NCBI GenBank assembly: GCA_964370195.1
Contig: CAYJIH010000003.1
Span: 62,001 to 126,000, forward strand
Reading direction: 5' to 3'
Length of the DNA: 64,000 bases
Origin: JAAYCI01 sp964370195
Lineage (GTDB): Bacteria > Bacillota > Clostridia > Oscillospirales > Ruminococcaceae
In this document: piece after piece, positions 1 through 9,085 of the stretch
Numbering within the stretch: the stretch's first letter is position 1
How the letters are laid out: each line of letters begins with the position of its first letter
The notes under the pieces: model-generated
Seen by the model: only the letters and a program-made list of their open reading frames with translations
Database searches by the model: none
Told to the model about the DNA's origin: nothing
Program-made: the position numbers and the translations under genes

Positions 1-587
1 ATGGTTGTGCCGTTTTTATCCAGAATATAACAAGTGCCTGTTTCTCCAAATGCGGTTGCCTCAATAATTTGATCTAGTAAATAGGTGTCGCACTGGAAAT
101 ACAGCACACCCACCACTGTATCACCGTCCATTACAGGTGCCGAAACCACAAGATACATATCGCTTTGATCCTGTGTGATATACGGTGTGGACATATACGC
201 GCTCCCGCTCATGCCCTGTGTAAAAAATGCATCGTTTGCAAAGTTTTCCGATGTATAAAGGTCTATCCCATCCGAACCCACAAGGCTGCCCGTACGCATG
301 TAAAACAGCTCTACTTTTTCATCAATAAACGCTTTTACCTCTCCACTTGTCGCCTCATCATCTGTAAATATCTGGTTTCTGGCAATTTCAGAAACAATAG
401 AAACATATTCAGAAACGGCCCCCGAAGCACTACTTGCTGCTGCCGTTGCCGTTTCAACCATTGTCATTTCAGCAGTATCTTTTGCCACCACCCTAGAAAC
501 ATTAATCGTGATAATTCCCAGTATCAATGACGTGAGAACCACCATAGCAAGCACAATGCATATAATACGAGAACGAATACTTTTCAT
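1..587 (-). CDS. Methyl-accepting chemotaxis protein, N-terminal part (runs off window)
   Basis: The first 195 or so residues of a transmembrane chemoreceptor are visible; the HAMP and signalling domains lie beyond position 1. Translation from the ATG at 587 starts with a basic stretch (MKSIRSR) and a transmembrane helix (about residues 8-28), then a periplasmic sensor region of the double-Cache type with the characteristic run VVSAPVMDG followed by VVGVLYF. A good ribosome site (GGGGG) sits 7-8 bases upstream of the ATG. Such receptors bind small extracellular ligands and control CheA, which fits the flagellar genes later in the window. Ligand unknown. A sensor kinase or diguanylate cyclase with the same Cache domain remains possible because the output domain is not seen. 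Confidence 0.75.
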   Translation of the reverse strand, partial: MKSIRSRIICIVLAMVVLTSLILGIITINVSRVVAKDTAEMTMVETATAAASSASGAVSEYVSIVSEIARNQIFTDDEATSGEVKAFIDEKVELFYMRTGSLVGSDGIDLYTSENFANDAFFTQGMSGSAYMSTPYITQDQSDMYLVVSAPVMDGDTVVGVLYFQCDTYLLDQIIEATAFGETGTCYILDKNGTT

Positions 588-797
588 CAAACTGCCCCCT
601 GATTCCTTGTTTTGTAGCATATGTCAAAATTATTAAACACCTATGTTCTAAAACACCGAGAAACTTACAACATTCTGATGATACAGCAAGCACCCCTCTC
701 GTGTCAATCAAAAAATGATACTTTTGTTTCACTCTTTGCTTTTTTCTGTTTTCCGCACCTAAAAAACGCTTTTATCACACATCCTTTTTCTTCTTCA

Positions 798-1238
798 TTA
801 TAGTTCCAACACCATTTGCTGATACTCTAATTGCTCAAAACCCAACCGTTTATAAAGGCGAATGGCCTGTGTGTTTGTTTGCACCACCTCTAGCCTATAC
901 CGCTTCGCTGTGTCATCGTACTCATTTCGAATGAACTGAAAAATTGCCGTTCCAAACCCTTTCCCCTTAAATCCGTCCCGAATATAAAGATCTTCTATCT
1001 GCACAACCAGCCCACCCATTTCGCTGGAAAATGTAAAGCAAAGTGTGCAAACACCCGCATATTTTTCTTCGTCTTTGCATGCAATCACTTTAACATAAGG
1101 GCTATTATTTGCTGCGCTGTCTATTATGTTTTGAATTGTCTGCTCAGGAATATCGTGTGAAACAGCCCCTGTTGTATAAAACTCTTGCAGCATTTTCTTG
1201 CACTCTGTCCTATCTTCCTCTTGCATAAATCGAATCAT
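798..1238 (-). CDS. GNAT family N-acetyltransferase
   Basis: A 146-residue protein with the GNAT fold. The acetyl-CoA pyrophosphate-binding motif A is visible as IRDGFKGKGFGTAIFQF (about residues 86-102), preceded by the beta-4 strand VVQIEDLYI and followed by the C-terminal motif TQAIRLYKRLGFE. It transfers an acetyl group from acetyl-CoA to an amine, but the substrate cannot be read from the sequence. It lies downstream of glpK on the same strand with a 74-base gap and no clear terminator between, so it could be the last gene of the glycerol operon or independent. Confidence 0.85.
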   Translation of the reverse strand: MIRFMQEEDRTECKKMLQEFYTTGAVSHDIPEQTIQNIIDSAANNSPYVKVIACKDEEKYAGVCTLCFTFSSEMGGLVVQIEDLYIRDGFKGKGFGTAIFQFIRNEYDDTAKRYRLEVVQTNTQAIRLYKRLGFEQLEYQQMVLEL

Positions 1239-1312
1239 ACTTTCCCTCTGCCTCCTTTTATTCTCATGGCCAAACAGTACCTTATCATCCTATCATATCT
1301 CTTGTTTTTTTG

Positions 1313-2800
1313 CTACGTATCCACCCAGCCCTCACTTCGTTTCACTGCTTTATGCCATCCATGCAACAGCGTTTGTCTTGTTTCTTCATCCATATTCGGC
1401 TCATACCGCTTTTCTTCCTGCCAGTGTGCGCTAATTTCCGCTTTGTTTTTCCAAACACCTGTAGCAAGCCCCGCAAGATAAGCCACACCCAGTGCCGTGG
1501 ATTCTCTTACCTTCGGAAGCAACACACGGCTATGTAAAACATCCGCCTGGAATTGCATAAGAAATGCATCGCGCGAAGCGCCGCCATCCACTTTCAGCTC
1601 GCTTAAAGAAAGCCCTGTGTCACGCATCATTGCCTGCACAAGCTCTAAACTTTGGTACGCAATCGATTCTTGCGCTGCACGAATGATGTGTTCTCGTTTT
1701 ACCCCACGCGTTAAACCCACAAGGCATCCACGCGCGTACATATCCCAGTGTGGTGCCCCAAGCCCTGCAAAAGCCGGAACAAGATACACCCCGGACGTGT
1801 CCGGCACTTTTTGCGCAAAATATTCCGCATCGCGGCTTTCACGAATAAGCCCCAGTTCATCGCGCAGCCATTGAATCACAGCACCTCCCATAAACACGCT
1901 GCCTTCTAATGCATATTGAAGCGTTCCCTCAAGGCCGATTGCCACCGTTGTGAGTAAACCGTTTTTGCTTTCCACCGCTGTTTCCCCTGTGTTCATAAGC
2001 AAAAAGCACCCCGTACCATATGTGTTTTTGCAGTCGCCCTTTTCAAAACAGCATTGCCCAAACAGTGCCGCTTGTTGGTCGCCCGCAATGCCGGCCACCG
2101 GCACATACTTCCCGCTTAGCAGCGCATGCCCATAAATATCGCTACTGTCTCGCACCGCTGGCAAGCACGCTTTTGGAATATCCAGTGCATTTAGCAGTGT
2201 TTCATCCCAGCATTTTTCGTGGATGTTATACAGCATGGTTCGCGAAGCATTTGTATAATCTGTTACATGCACTTTTCCGCCGGTCAAATTCCACACAAGC
2301 CATGAATCCACCGTACCAAATAGAATCTCCCCTTTTTTAGCACGCGCGCGCGCATTTGGCACCTTGTCTAAAATCCAGCGGATTTTTGTGGCCGAAAAAT
2401 AAGCATCTGGAACGAGACCTGTGGTGGCTCGAATATGCTCTTTCAGCCCCCTACTACACAGTTCGTCCACCATAGAAGAAGTGCGGCGGCATTGCCACAC
2501 AATGGCATTGTAAATGGGGCGGCCTGTGTCGGCCTCCCACAAAATTGTAGTTTCGCGTTGGTTGCTTACCCCAATGCCTGCCAGCTGAGATGGCGTCACA
2601 CCACTTTGCGCCAACACAGCATCCATCACTTCTTTTTGTGACGCAAAAATTTCTATAGGATCGTGCTCCACCCAGCCCTCTTGCGGGTAGTATTGTGTCA
2701 ATTCCTTTTGTGCTGTGGCCACCATGTTTTGATCTTTATCAAACAAAATAGCACGGCTGCTTGTGGTGCCTTGATCGAGCGAAAGAATATATGTTTTCAT
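1313..2800 (-). CDS. glpK: Glycerol kinase
   Basis: Phosphorylates glycerol to sn-glycerol-3-phosphate with ATP in the cytosol. The 495-residue protein starts with the FGGY-kinase phosphate loop (LSLDQGTTSSRAILFD) and carries GIGVSNQRET, the substrate motif SWLVWNLTGG, and the ATP-binding GTGCFLLMNTG and DGGASRDAFLMQFQAD segments; length is normal for GlpK. The start at 2800 is preferred over an upstream in-frame ATG at 2932 because it follows a GGAGG-type ribosome site and overlaps the stop of the DUF1667 gene by four bases (ATGA). It is the last gene of a four-gene unit with two FAD oxidoreductases, so glycerol is phosphorylated and the product oxidised by the same operon. No glycerol facilitator gene is adjacent. 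Confidence 0.97.
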   Translation of the reverse strand: MKTYILSLDQGTTSSRAILFDKDQNMVATAQKELTQYYPQEGWVEHDPIEIFASQKEVMDAVLAQSGVTPSQLAGIGVSNQRETTILWEADTGRPIYNAIVWQCRRTSSMVDELCSRGLKEHIRATTGLVPDAYFSATKIRWILDKVPNARARAKKGEILFGTVDSWLVWNLTGGKVHVTDYTNASRTMLYNIHEKCWDETLLNALDIPKACLPAVRDSSDIYGHALLSGKYVPVAGIAGDQQAALFGQCCFEKGDCKNTYGTGCFLLMNTGETAVESKNGLLTTVAIGLEGTLQYALEGSVFMGGAVIQWLRDELGLIRESRDAEYFAQKVPDTSGVYLVPAFAGLGAPHWDMYARGCLVGLTRGVKREHIIRAAQESIAYQSLELVQAMMRDTGLSLSELKVDGGASRDAFLMQFQADVLHSRVLLPKVRESTALGVAYLAGLATGVWKNKAEISAHWQEEKRYEPNMDEETRQTLLHGWHKAVKRSEGWVDT

Positions 2801-3156
2801 ATTGTAGCTTCCTCCATACTTTTTGTTGCCACACAATCTGCCCCTGTGCCCAGCACATTGCATAGCACAACCGCTCCTTGCTGTATCGGCGCTTTCAAAC
2901 AAACTGTTTGTAAGGCCATTGCCGCTTGACATAGCAAGTGTTTTTCAATGGGTTTTGTCAGTTTCACAGGACAACGGCGGTGCACCGCCCCTGTGATGCA
3001 CACGGTCGCCGTCAATGTACGCACAGGATGCTGCACCTCTTCTTTTCCATACGCCTCACCGCGTTTGCACCCTTGGCCACAAACCGAAAAATCGTTTTCT
3101 TCGTCCACCAAAAGTGTACACCCCTTAGGGCAGATGATACACACAAGTTCTGTCAT
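2797..3156 (-). CDS. DUF1667 domain-containing protein of the glycerol-3-phosphate operon
   Basis: A 119-residue cysteine-rich protein. The N-terminus has CIICPKGC and then CGQGCKRG, the four-cysteine pattern of DUF1667, followed by HPVRTLTATV. This family is found in Clostridia and other anaerobes beside GlpA/GlpB-like FAD oxidoreductases. By its position and cysteines it probably supplies a metal or Fe-S centre in an anaerobic glycerol-3-phosphate dehydrogenase complex, a role that is inferred, not shown. It overlaps the oxidoreductase upstream and glpK downstream by four bases each, implying translational coupling. Confidence 0.9.
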   Translation of the reverse strand: MTELVCIICPKGCTLLVDEENDFSVCGQGCKRGEAYGKEEVQHPVRTLTATVCITGAVHRRCPVKLTKPIEKHLLCQAAMALQTVCLKAPIQQGAVVLCNVLGTGADCVATKSMEEATI

Positions 3157-4406
3157 AATACCACCTCCACGCTCAAATCTCCGGTTGCCTTTTGCAAAAG
3201 CGCCATCGGCAAAGTGATGGTTTCCATTTCGCCCGGCGCCATGTGTACACGCTTAAAGCTGGCCAGTGGCACACCGCCACTTTGTACTTGCACGCGGCAA
3301 TTCCAAAAAACTTTTTTTACACGGAAATACAGCCGTACCTCTTGCTGGCAGCCCCTGTGGATTTTTTGTGGAACCGTATACGCAATTCCATTTCCTGCTT
3401 CCACTTCATGCGATGCCCCGTCCACTTCTGTTTCCTTTTGCAAATACTGTGCCGCCGCTTTCCCTGCGCGCGCACTTTCCTCACTAACAAAATCCACAAG
3501 ATCGTGCACTTGCAACACATTGCCACACGCAAACACCCCCGGCAAGGACGTTTGCATAGTTTCATGCACCACCGCCCCCTGTGTACGCGCATCCATGTGC
3601 ACACCCGCTTTGCGGCTCAGCTCATTTTCCGCAATAAGACCCACGCTAAGAAGCAACGTATCACACAAAAATGTTTGCTCTGTCCCGGCAATTGGGCAAC
3701 GGTTTTCGTCCACTTTGGCCACCACCACTTTTTCCACACGGCTTCTCCCCTCAACTTGAACAACCGTATGCGACAAAAGTAGCGGAATATCAAAATCATC
3801 CAAACACTGCACCACGTTGCGCTTAAGCCCACCAGAATAGGGCATCACTTCCACACACGCCAGCACTTGTGCGCCTGATAACGTAAGGCGTCGGGCCATA
3901 ATCAAACCAATATCGCCAGAGCCTAAAATAACAACACGCTTGCCCACGGTGTACCCCTCTATATTCAAATAACGCTGTGCTGTGCCGGCTGTAAGCACCC
4001 CACTTGGCCTATCCCCGGGCAACGCAATGGCTCCCGCCGTACGCTCGCGGCACCCCATCGCCAGTACCACAGCTTTTACTTGCACCACATAATACCCTGC
4101 CTCGCGCGAAGAAAGGTGTGCCTGTAAATTTCCCTCTACAGAAAGCACCGTGGTGTTAAGGGCCACTTCAACACCTGTTTTTTTCAGTGCATCACAATAT
4201 CGCGCCGCATATTCCGGCCCCGTAAGCTCCTCGCCAAACCGATGTAAACCAAACCCGTTGTGAATACACTGATTTAAAATGCCGCCCAGTTCACACTCAC
4301 GCTCTACAAGCAAAATATCCCGCACGCCACTTTCCCACGCGGCAAGTGCGGCAGCAAGGCCCGCCGGCCCTGCCCCTACCACCAAAAGCGCAACCTGTTT
4401 GTTCAT
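3153..4406 (-). CDS. NAD(P)/FAD-dependent oxidoreductase, GlpB-like subunit
   Basis: A 417-residue flavoprotein with two Rossmann motifs. The N-terminal FAD motif is VGAGPAGLAAALAAW (about residues 7-21); the second dinucleotide site is VILGSGDIGLIMARR near residue 160. A C-G-N motif (FACGNVLQVHDLVD) marks the C-terminal FAD contact typical of the pyridine-nucleotide disulfide reductase superfamily. The last 60 or so residues form a beta-rich tail common in clostridial members of this operon. It probably passes electrons between glycerol-3-phosphate oxidation and a soluble carrier together with the GlpA-like protein. It overlaps both neighbours by four bases. It could be named GlpB by role, but homology to E. 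coli GlpB is weak. Confidence 0.85.
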   Translation of the reverse strand: MNKQVALLVVGAGPAGLAAALAAWESGVRDILLVERECELGGILNQCIHNGFGLHRFGEELTGPEYAARYCDALKKTGVEVALNTTVLSVEGNLQAHLSSREAGYYVVQVKAVVLAMGCRERTAGAIALPGDRPSGVLTAGTAQRYLNIEGYTVGKRVVILGSGDIGLIMARRLTLSGAQVLACVEVMPYSGGLKRNVVQCLDDFDIPLLLSHTVVQVEGRSRVEKVVVAKVDENRCPIAGTEQTFLCDTLLLSVGLIAENELSRKAGVHMDARTQGAVVHETMQTSLPGVFACGNVLQVHDLVDFVSEESARAGKAAAQYLQKETEVDGASHEVEAGNGIAYTVPQKIHRGCQQEVRLYFRVKKVFWNCRVQVQSGGVPLASFKRVHMAPGEMETITLPMALLQKATGDLSVEVVL

Positions 4407-5863
4407 TTTTCCACTCCATTTTCACGGCTTGCCTTTGCATTTCGGTCTTCTTCTAGCACAAAAGAGCCCACTCTTTCCTGCAAAATCTCAGTGGGCTCAA
4501 CACCATGATGCTCTGCTAGCATCTCCAAGATGCGCGGTGAACAAAATCCGCCTTGGCAACGGCCCATGCCCGGCCCACAGCGGCGTTTAACACTGCCGAG
4601 CGTATGCGGCGGAATAGGCCCTGCCAACACCGCTTGCACTTCGCCTTCTGTGATGTGTAAACAGCGGCACACCACATGTGCGTATTGTGGTTCTTTTTTT
4701 ATCAACGCCTGTTTTTCCTCAAGAGAAAGAGCCTCAAATCGAATGCGTTTTCTTTGGTATTCCCACCCATCTTTTTGGGGCATGCCAAGCCCTACCTCTT
4801 CTAAAAGTTGTCTTGCCATTTTTGCGATTGCCGGCGCCGCCGAAAGCCCGGGCGATGCGATGCCCGCAACATTTAACAATCTTGGCACATCTTGTGCAAA
4901 TTCAATGATAAAATCTTCTCGGTTTGCCCTGGCCCTATTGCCACTAAAACAACGTATGTTTTGCCCAAAATCAATATCCGGCACCGAAAGCACCGCCTTC
5001 GCTCTCACTTCTTGCAAACCATTTGCTGTGGTGGCAACATCCTCTCCATTTTGCACCGTCTCACTGTTTGGCCCTACGATCAGATTACCATGCACGGTGG
5101 GCGCCACCAAAACACCCTTCCCTCTCTGAGAAGGACACTGAAATACAATTCGGCTTACACGTGTGCCCTCACATTTATCCAGCAGATAATACTCGCCTCG
5201 GCTTGGTTTTATTTCAAATGCAGGTTTTGCCACCATATTATGAATTTGCGCTGCATGTACGCCGGCCGCATTCACAACATAACGGCTACAAACCTTGCCT
5301 TTTGTTGTATGAAGCAAAAGCCCCTCATCCGTTTGTTCCATCCCGTGTACCGCACAACACAGCCTCAGCTGCACACCATTTTGCACGGCGCCTTCCGCCA
5401 AAGCCAGCGCATACTCCCACGGGCTTACAATGGCTGCTGTTTTGGCGTACAATGCCGCTCTGGCCAAAGCACTTACCTGTGGCTCGTTTTTACGTAATGC
5501 ATCTGCATTCCACATTTCCAGCCCACAAATTCCATTTTGCTCACCTTGCTTCATCAATTGATGCAACGTGTCCTCTTCTTCTTTTGAAAAAGCCACCACC
5601 AAAGAACCACACTCTTGCCGCGGCACATCCAACTGCTGACACAATGCTTTGGCCAGCCTCACACCTTCTGCGTTCAGCTTTGCTTTCAATGTGCCCGGCT
5701 TTGGATCGTATCCGGCATGTAAAATGCCACTATTGGCCTTTGTTGTGCCCATGGCAATATCCGGCTCTTTTTCTAAAACCATCACGCTTATTTGATAGCG
5801 AGATAGCTCAAACGCCACTGCCGCCCCCACAATGCCACAGCCCACCACGGTTACATCTACCAT
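4403..5863 (-). CDS. GlpA-like FAD-dependent glycerol-3-phosphate dehydrogenase with [2Fe-2S] BFD domain
   Basis: First gene of the glycerol unit; 486 residues from the ATG at 5863, chosen because GGAGG lies six bases upstream, whereas the in-frame ATG at 5884 lacks such a site. The FAD motif is VVGCGIVGAAVAFEL at the N-terminus, followed by the DAO-family signature GTTKANSGILHAGYD. The C-terminal 80 residues carry a bacterioferritin-ferredoxin-like [2Fe-2S] site: CRC followed by RCGPGMGRCQGGFC. This matches anaerobic glycerol-3-phosphate dehydrogenase, which oxidises G3P to dihydroxyacetone phosphate without oxygen. L-2-hydroxyglutarate oxidase relatives share the fold, but the glpK neighbour favours G3P as substrate. 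Confidence 0.9.
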   Translation of the reverse strand: MVDVTVVGCGIVGAAVAFELSRYQISVMVLEKEPDIAMGTTKANSGILHAGYDPKPGTLKAKLNAEGVRLAKALCQQLDVPRQECGSLVVAFSKEEEDTLHQLMKQGEQNGICGLEMWNADALRKNEPQVSALARAALYAKTAAIVSPWEYALALAEGAVQNGVQLRLCCAVHGMEQTDEGLLLHTTKGKVCSRYVVNAAGVHAAQIHNMVAKPAFEIKPSRGEYYLLDKCEGTRVSRIVFQCPSQRGKGVLVAPTVHGNLIVGPNSETVQNGEDVATTANGLQEVRAKAVLSVPDIDFGQNIRCFSGNRARANREDFIIEFAQDVPRLLNVAGIASPGLSAAPAIAKMARQLLEEVGLGMPQKDGWEYQRKRIRFEALSLEEKQALIKKEPQYAHVVCRCLHITEGEVQAVLAGPIPPHTLGSVKRRCGPGMGRCQGGFCSPRILEMLAEHHGVEPTEILQERVGSFVLEEDRNAKASRENGVEK

Positions 5864-5903
5864 CTTTTGCCTCCTTCGTCTCATTTGTTATCCTGAAATT
5901 GGC

Positions 5904-5954
5904 AAAAAAAGCCTTTCAACGCCAACGCACTGCACCGGGTTGAAAAGGCCTTTT
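5904..5954 (-). terminator. Rho-independent terminator of xpt
   Basis: Read on the minus strand, a GCCTTTTCAAC arm pairs (one bulged base) with GTTGAAAGGC and is followed by seven T. It lies about 50 bases after the xpt stop and about 40 bases before the GlpA-like start, so the glycerol operon either has a promoter hidden in this short gap or depends on read-through. Confidence 0.8.
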
Positions 5955-6005
5955 GTATTTGTTATAACCACACCGCCCGCCCAGATGTGCTCTGGCGGCT
6001 GTTCT

Positions 6006-6590
6006 TTATTTTGTTTCTTCTTCGCGGAAGTGAAGCTCGCCCACGTTCATTTTTTCAATAATCGCCAAAGACTCTAGCCTTACACCACGCTCTCGTAAAA
6101 GAGCCCCACCTTGCTGGAACCCTTTCTCGATCACAATGCCGGCACCCTCCACAGTGGCCCCTGCCTCTTGCACCAAATCCAAAAGGCCCACAAGTGCACA
6201 TCCGTTCGCCAAAAAATCATCAATCAAAAGCACTCGATCGTCTTTTGACAAAAACTTTTTCGACAAAATAACATCGTATGTGCGACGATGCGTAAAAGAT
6301 TCCACCTTCGTTGTATACATATCGCCATCTAAATTAACACTTTGTGCTTTTTTTGCAAACACAACCGGCACTTTAAAATATTGTGCCGTAATGGCTGCAA
6401 TGCTGATGCCAGAGCTCTCGATGGTTAGTATTTTTGTAATGTTTGCATCGGCAAACCTTCTCGCAAATTCCTTACCCATTTCATTCAGCAGCTCTATGTC
6501 CAGCTGATGATTTAAAAAAGAATCCACCTTCAATACCGAATCTGATTTCACAACACCGTCTTTTAAAATCCTGTCTTTTAATAACTGCAT
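6006..6590 (-). CDS. xpt: Xanthine phosphoribosyltransferase
   Basis: Converts xanthine and PRPP to XMP in purine salvage. The 194-residue protein from the ATG at 6590 begins MQLLKDRIL and contains the family landmarks SFLNHQLDI, the type I phosphoribosyltransferase PRPP loop VLLIDDFLANG (about residues 122-132) and IVIEKGFQQGG. The start follows GAGGGTGG, and longer upstream readings would enter the promoter region. A -35/-10 pair lies at 6684-6712. The roughly 85-base leader does not show the conserved core of a purine riboswitch. No pbuX permease gene follows. Confidence 0.95.
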   Translation of the reverse strand: MQLLKDRILKDGVVKSDSVLKVDSFLNHQLDIELLNEMGKEFARRFADANITKILTIESSGISIAAITAQYFKVPVVFAKKAQSVNLDGDMYTTKVESFTHRRTYDVILSKKFLSKDDRVLLIDDFLANGCALVGLLDLVQEAGATVEGAGIVIEKGFQQGGALLRERGVRLESLAIIEKMNVGELHFREEETK

Positions 6591-6683
6591 ATGCCACCCT
6601 CGTTTACTTTTCTTCTTGCCTCGTTTTTTATTGAAACGGGCTTTGGCACTGTGTAAACAGCACCCTTCACTTTGTTTGATTTT

Positions 6684-6712
6684 ATCATACACCATTTTCC
6701 CATGCAATACAA
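6684..6712 (-). promoter_or_regulatory. Sigma-A type promoter of xpt
   Basis: On the minus strand TTGTAT and TATGAT are separated by exactly 17 bases, about 90 bases upstream of the xpt start codon. Confidence 0.7.
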
Positions 6713-6903
6713 CTTCCCTTCACTGTTTTATTTTATATTCCCAACCCTCCCTTTGCCGATACACCGTCCCCTTTTATACACGACATAATTACCTATCTTT
6801 TTTCACACAAATGTTTTATACTAAAGCTTACCTAAAATAAGAGTTCTAAGCCTGTTCACACCCTCTTCACCCTATGCACCACAGATACGTTTCGAGGTAT
6901 TTT

Positions 6904-7608
6904 ATGCACACTAAAAAACATAAGCGACTGTTGCTCTCTTTTGGCATTCCATTTTGTGTTCTACTTATTTTAATAAGTGCATTTTTTATTTACACTGCCC
7001 ACGATTACCACGCAGACGATACCGCTTTGGCGCTATTGCAAACAAGCGAACATCTTCAAGTGAACGAAGATTTCATTGTACTTACACCGGAAAGCGAAAG
7101 CGAAACGGCCCTTATTTTTTATCCGGGCGGAAAAGTGGAGTACACAGCGTATTTACCTCTGCTTGAAGGGTTACGACAAAACGGCATTACATGCATGTTG
7201 GTTTCTATGCCATTCAACTATTCCATTTTCAATACCAAGGCGGCCCTTGATATCTTCCCCGCTTTTCCGGAAATAGAGCATTGGTATATAGGCGGGCATT
7301 CGCTTGGTGGAATTTCTGCCAATATATTTGCCACAGAGCACGCACAATCAATAGAAGGGCTTATCCTGCTTGGCTCTTACCTTTACACAGACTATCCCCC
7401 ACAAAACACGCTTACTGTATACGGCTCTTTAGAGGATGGAATTGCAAACAGCCTCACTTACACAGAAAACATTGTTGTACTGAATGGAGGCAACCACGCA
7501 CAATTTGGCAATTACGGCCCACAGCGCGGCGATGCCATTGCCACCATTACCGCCGAAGAGCAGCAAAATGCCACAGTACAGGCCATCACAGAGTTTCTGC
7601 GTGTTTAA
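6904..7608 (+). CDS. Membrane-anchored alpha/beta hydrolase
   Basis: A 234-residue protein with a basic N-terminus (MHTKKHKR) and one strong transmembrane helix (about residues 9-32), then an extracellular alpha/beta-hydrolase domain. The nucleophile elbow is GGHSLGG with Ser as nucleophile (near residue 128), the oxyanion region is FYPGGKVE, and a late NGGNHAQFG holds the likely catalytic His. This pattern matches the Abhydrolase_5-type family of small Gram-positive lipase/esterase-like proteins. The start at 6904 follows GAGGT; the upstream in-frame ATG at 6874 has no ribosome site. Substrate unknown. It stands alone between divergent xpt and prfB. Confidence 0.8.
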   Translation: MHTKKHKRLLLSFGIPFCVLLILISAFFIYTAHDYHADDTALALLQTSEHLQVNEDFIVLTPESESETALIFYPGGKVEYTAYLPLLEGLRQNGITCMLVSMPFNYSIFNTKAALDIFPAFPEIEHWYIGGHSLGGISANIFATEHAQSIEGLILLGSYLYTDYPPQNTLTVYGSLEDGIANSLTYTENIVVLNGGNHAQFGNYGPQRGDAIATITAEEQQNATVQAITEFLRV

Positions 7609-7627
7609 TCCCCTTTATGCCGAGCCC

Positions 7628-7656
7628 TTTACATCGCCACGGCTTTCTCTTATAAT
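7628..7656 (+). promoter_or_regulatory. Promoter of prfB
   Basis: TTTACA and TATAAT with a 17-base spacer; the -10 ends 48 bases before the prfB ATG. Confidence 0.75.
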
Positions 7657-7704
7657 ACTATATAGAAAATAAACTGATTGTGGCCGCAAGGCTTTGGAGG
7701 ATGT

Positions 7705-8838
7705 ATGCTACTGTTGGACGATGTGAAACGAATGTTGGGCGATTTGGTATTTGAAGTGGCCGATTTGGCCGAGGCGCTTGGCATCACCGCCAAAAAACGG
7801 CGATTGGAAGAGCTGGAAATGCGCTCCTCTAAAGCAGAGTTTTATGATAACCCTGAGGCATCGGCACAAATTTTTAGTGAAATGAGCTCCTTACGAAACT
7901 GCCTTACTCAATACGAAGACCTTCAAGAGCAGCTGGCAGATGCACAAACATTTTTAGAGCTATGGGAAGAAGGCGACGATAGTGCCGCCAGCGAATGTGA
8001 GCAAGCGGCCAAACATTTAACCGGCCTTGCAGAAACCATGCGTCTTGTGGCCTTATTAACCGGAGAGCACGACGACCACAGTGCCATTCTCACCTTTCAT
8101 GCCGGCGCCGGCGGCAAAGAAGCGCAAGACTGGGTGGAAATGCTGCTACGCATGTATCAGCGCTGGGCCGCAGACCATGGGTTTAAATGTACCATTTTAG
8201 ATTATCTTGCCGGCGAAGATGCCGGTGTAAAAAGTGCCTCTATTTTAGTGTCCGGCGAAAATGCATACGGTTTTTTAAAAAGCGAAAACGGTGTACATCG
8301 CCTTGTGCGCGTATCCCCATTTGATTCCTCCGGCCGCCGCCACACAAGTTTTGCCTCACTGGAAGTAATGCCCGAAATAGAAGAAGACCTTCACGTTCAT
8401 TTGCGGCCGGAAGATGTGAAAATGGATGTATTCCGTGCGTCTGGCGCGGGCGGGCAGCATGTTAACAAAACATCCAGTGCTGTGCGCTTAACACATCTAC
8501 CCACAGGCATTGTTGTGTCAAGCCAAGCACAAAGAAGCCAAGTTCACAACCGCGAGTATGCCGAGCGCATGCTGATATCAAAACTCATCCAAATTAAAGA
8601 ACAAGCCCATTTAGATAAAATCGAAGACATAAAAGGTGTGCAAAAAGACATTGCCTGGGGCAGCCAAATTCGCAGCTATGTATTTATGCCTTACACCTTA
8701 GTAAAAGATCACCGCACTGCTTGTGAAAACGGAAATGTAAATGCCGTAATGGATGGCGATTTAGACAGCTTCATCAACGCCTACTTAAAAGCTGCCGCTT
8801 CCGGCGTCTTGGGGGAGGCCAGCAGCGACGAACTGTAG
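7705..8838 (+). CDS. prfB: Peptide chain release factor 2
   Basis: Releases nascent peptides at UGA and UAA codons. The 377-residue protein has the RF2 codon-recognition tripeptide SPF (in RVSPFDSSGRRHTS) and the hydrolysis motif GGQ (RASGAGGQHVNKTSSAV). The start at 7705 follows GGAGG at 7696-7700; the in-frame TTG at 7678 is less likely. The reading frame is continuous through the N-terminal region where many bacterial prfB genes carry an in-frame UGA and a programmed +1 frameshift, so this gene appears not to be autoregulated that way. It has its own promoter and is not preceded by secA. Confidence 0.97.
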   Translation: MLLLDDVKRMLGDLVFEVADLAEALGITAKKRRLEELEMRSSKAEFYDNPEASAQIFSEMSSLRNCLTQYEDLQEQLADAQTFLELWEEGDDSAASECEQAAKHLTGLAETMRLVALLTGEHDDHSAILTFHAGAGGKEAQDWVEMLLRMYQRWAADHGFKCTILDYLAGEDAGVKSASILVSGENAYGFLKSENGVHRLVRVSPFDSSGRRHTSFASLEVMPEIEEDLHVHLRPEDVKMDVFRASGAGGQHVNKTSSAVRLTHLPTGIVVSSQAQRSQVHNREYAERMLISKLIQIKEQAHLDKIEDIKGVQKDIAWGSQIRSYVFMPYTLVKDHRTACENGNVNAVMDGDLDSFINAYLKAAASGVLGEASSDEL

Positions 8839-8992
8839 CAGTTCTGCTGACAAAAGCGACTTCACAAAAACGCTCCTCAACACACAGTGCCGCTTGCGCG
8901 TTTTGTTTTATCGAACAAAACTTTTGTTCTGGTTTTTATAAGACCTTTTTTAGCAACGCAATAACGCCTATGCCACCGCACACTTAAAATGC

Positions 8993-9040
8993 AAAAGAAC
9001 CGCCTGCCAACACATTGGCCAAAGGCGGTTCTTTCTTTTT
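8993..9040. terminator. Bidirectional terminator between prfB and the 3D-domain gene
   Basis: AAGAACCGCCT pairs perfectly with AGGCGGTTCTT (11 bp) around a 17-base loop and is followed by a T-rich tail; a short A-run precedes it, so it can also act on the convergent minus-strand gene. A second weaker GAACAAA/TTTGTTC hairpin lies just upstream near 8920-8940. Confidence 0.85.
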
Positions 9041-9085
9041 AATGTATCCAGCGCGTGTGCCCCCTAAACACCCCACACCCTCTTG

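Noticed and set aside
2801..2932. Longer glycerol kinase start at 2932
   Set aside because: The extra residues do not match glycerol kinases and overlap the DUF1667 gene; the start at 2800 has a ribosome site.
6591..6683. Purine riboswitch before xpt
   Set aside because: The leader lacks the conserved riboswitch core and pairing; only a promoter and a short leader are seen.
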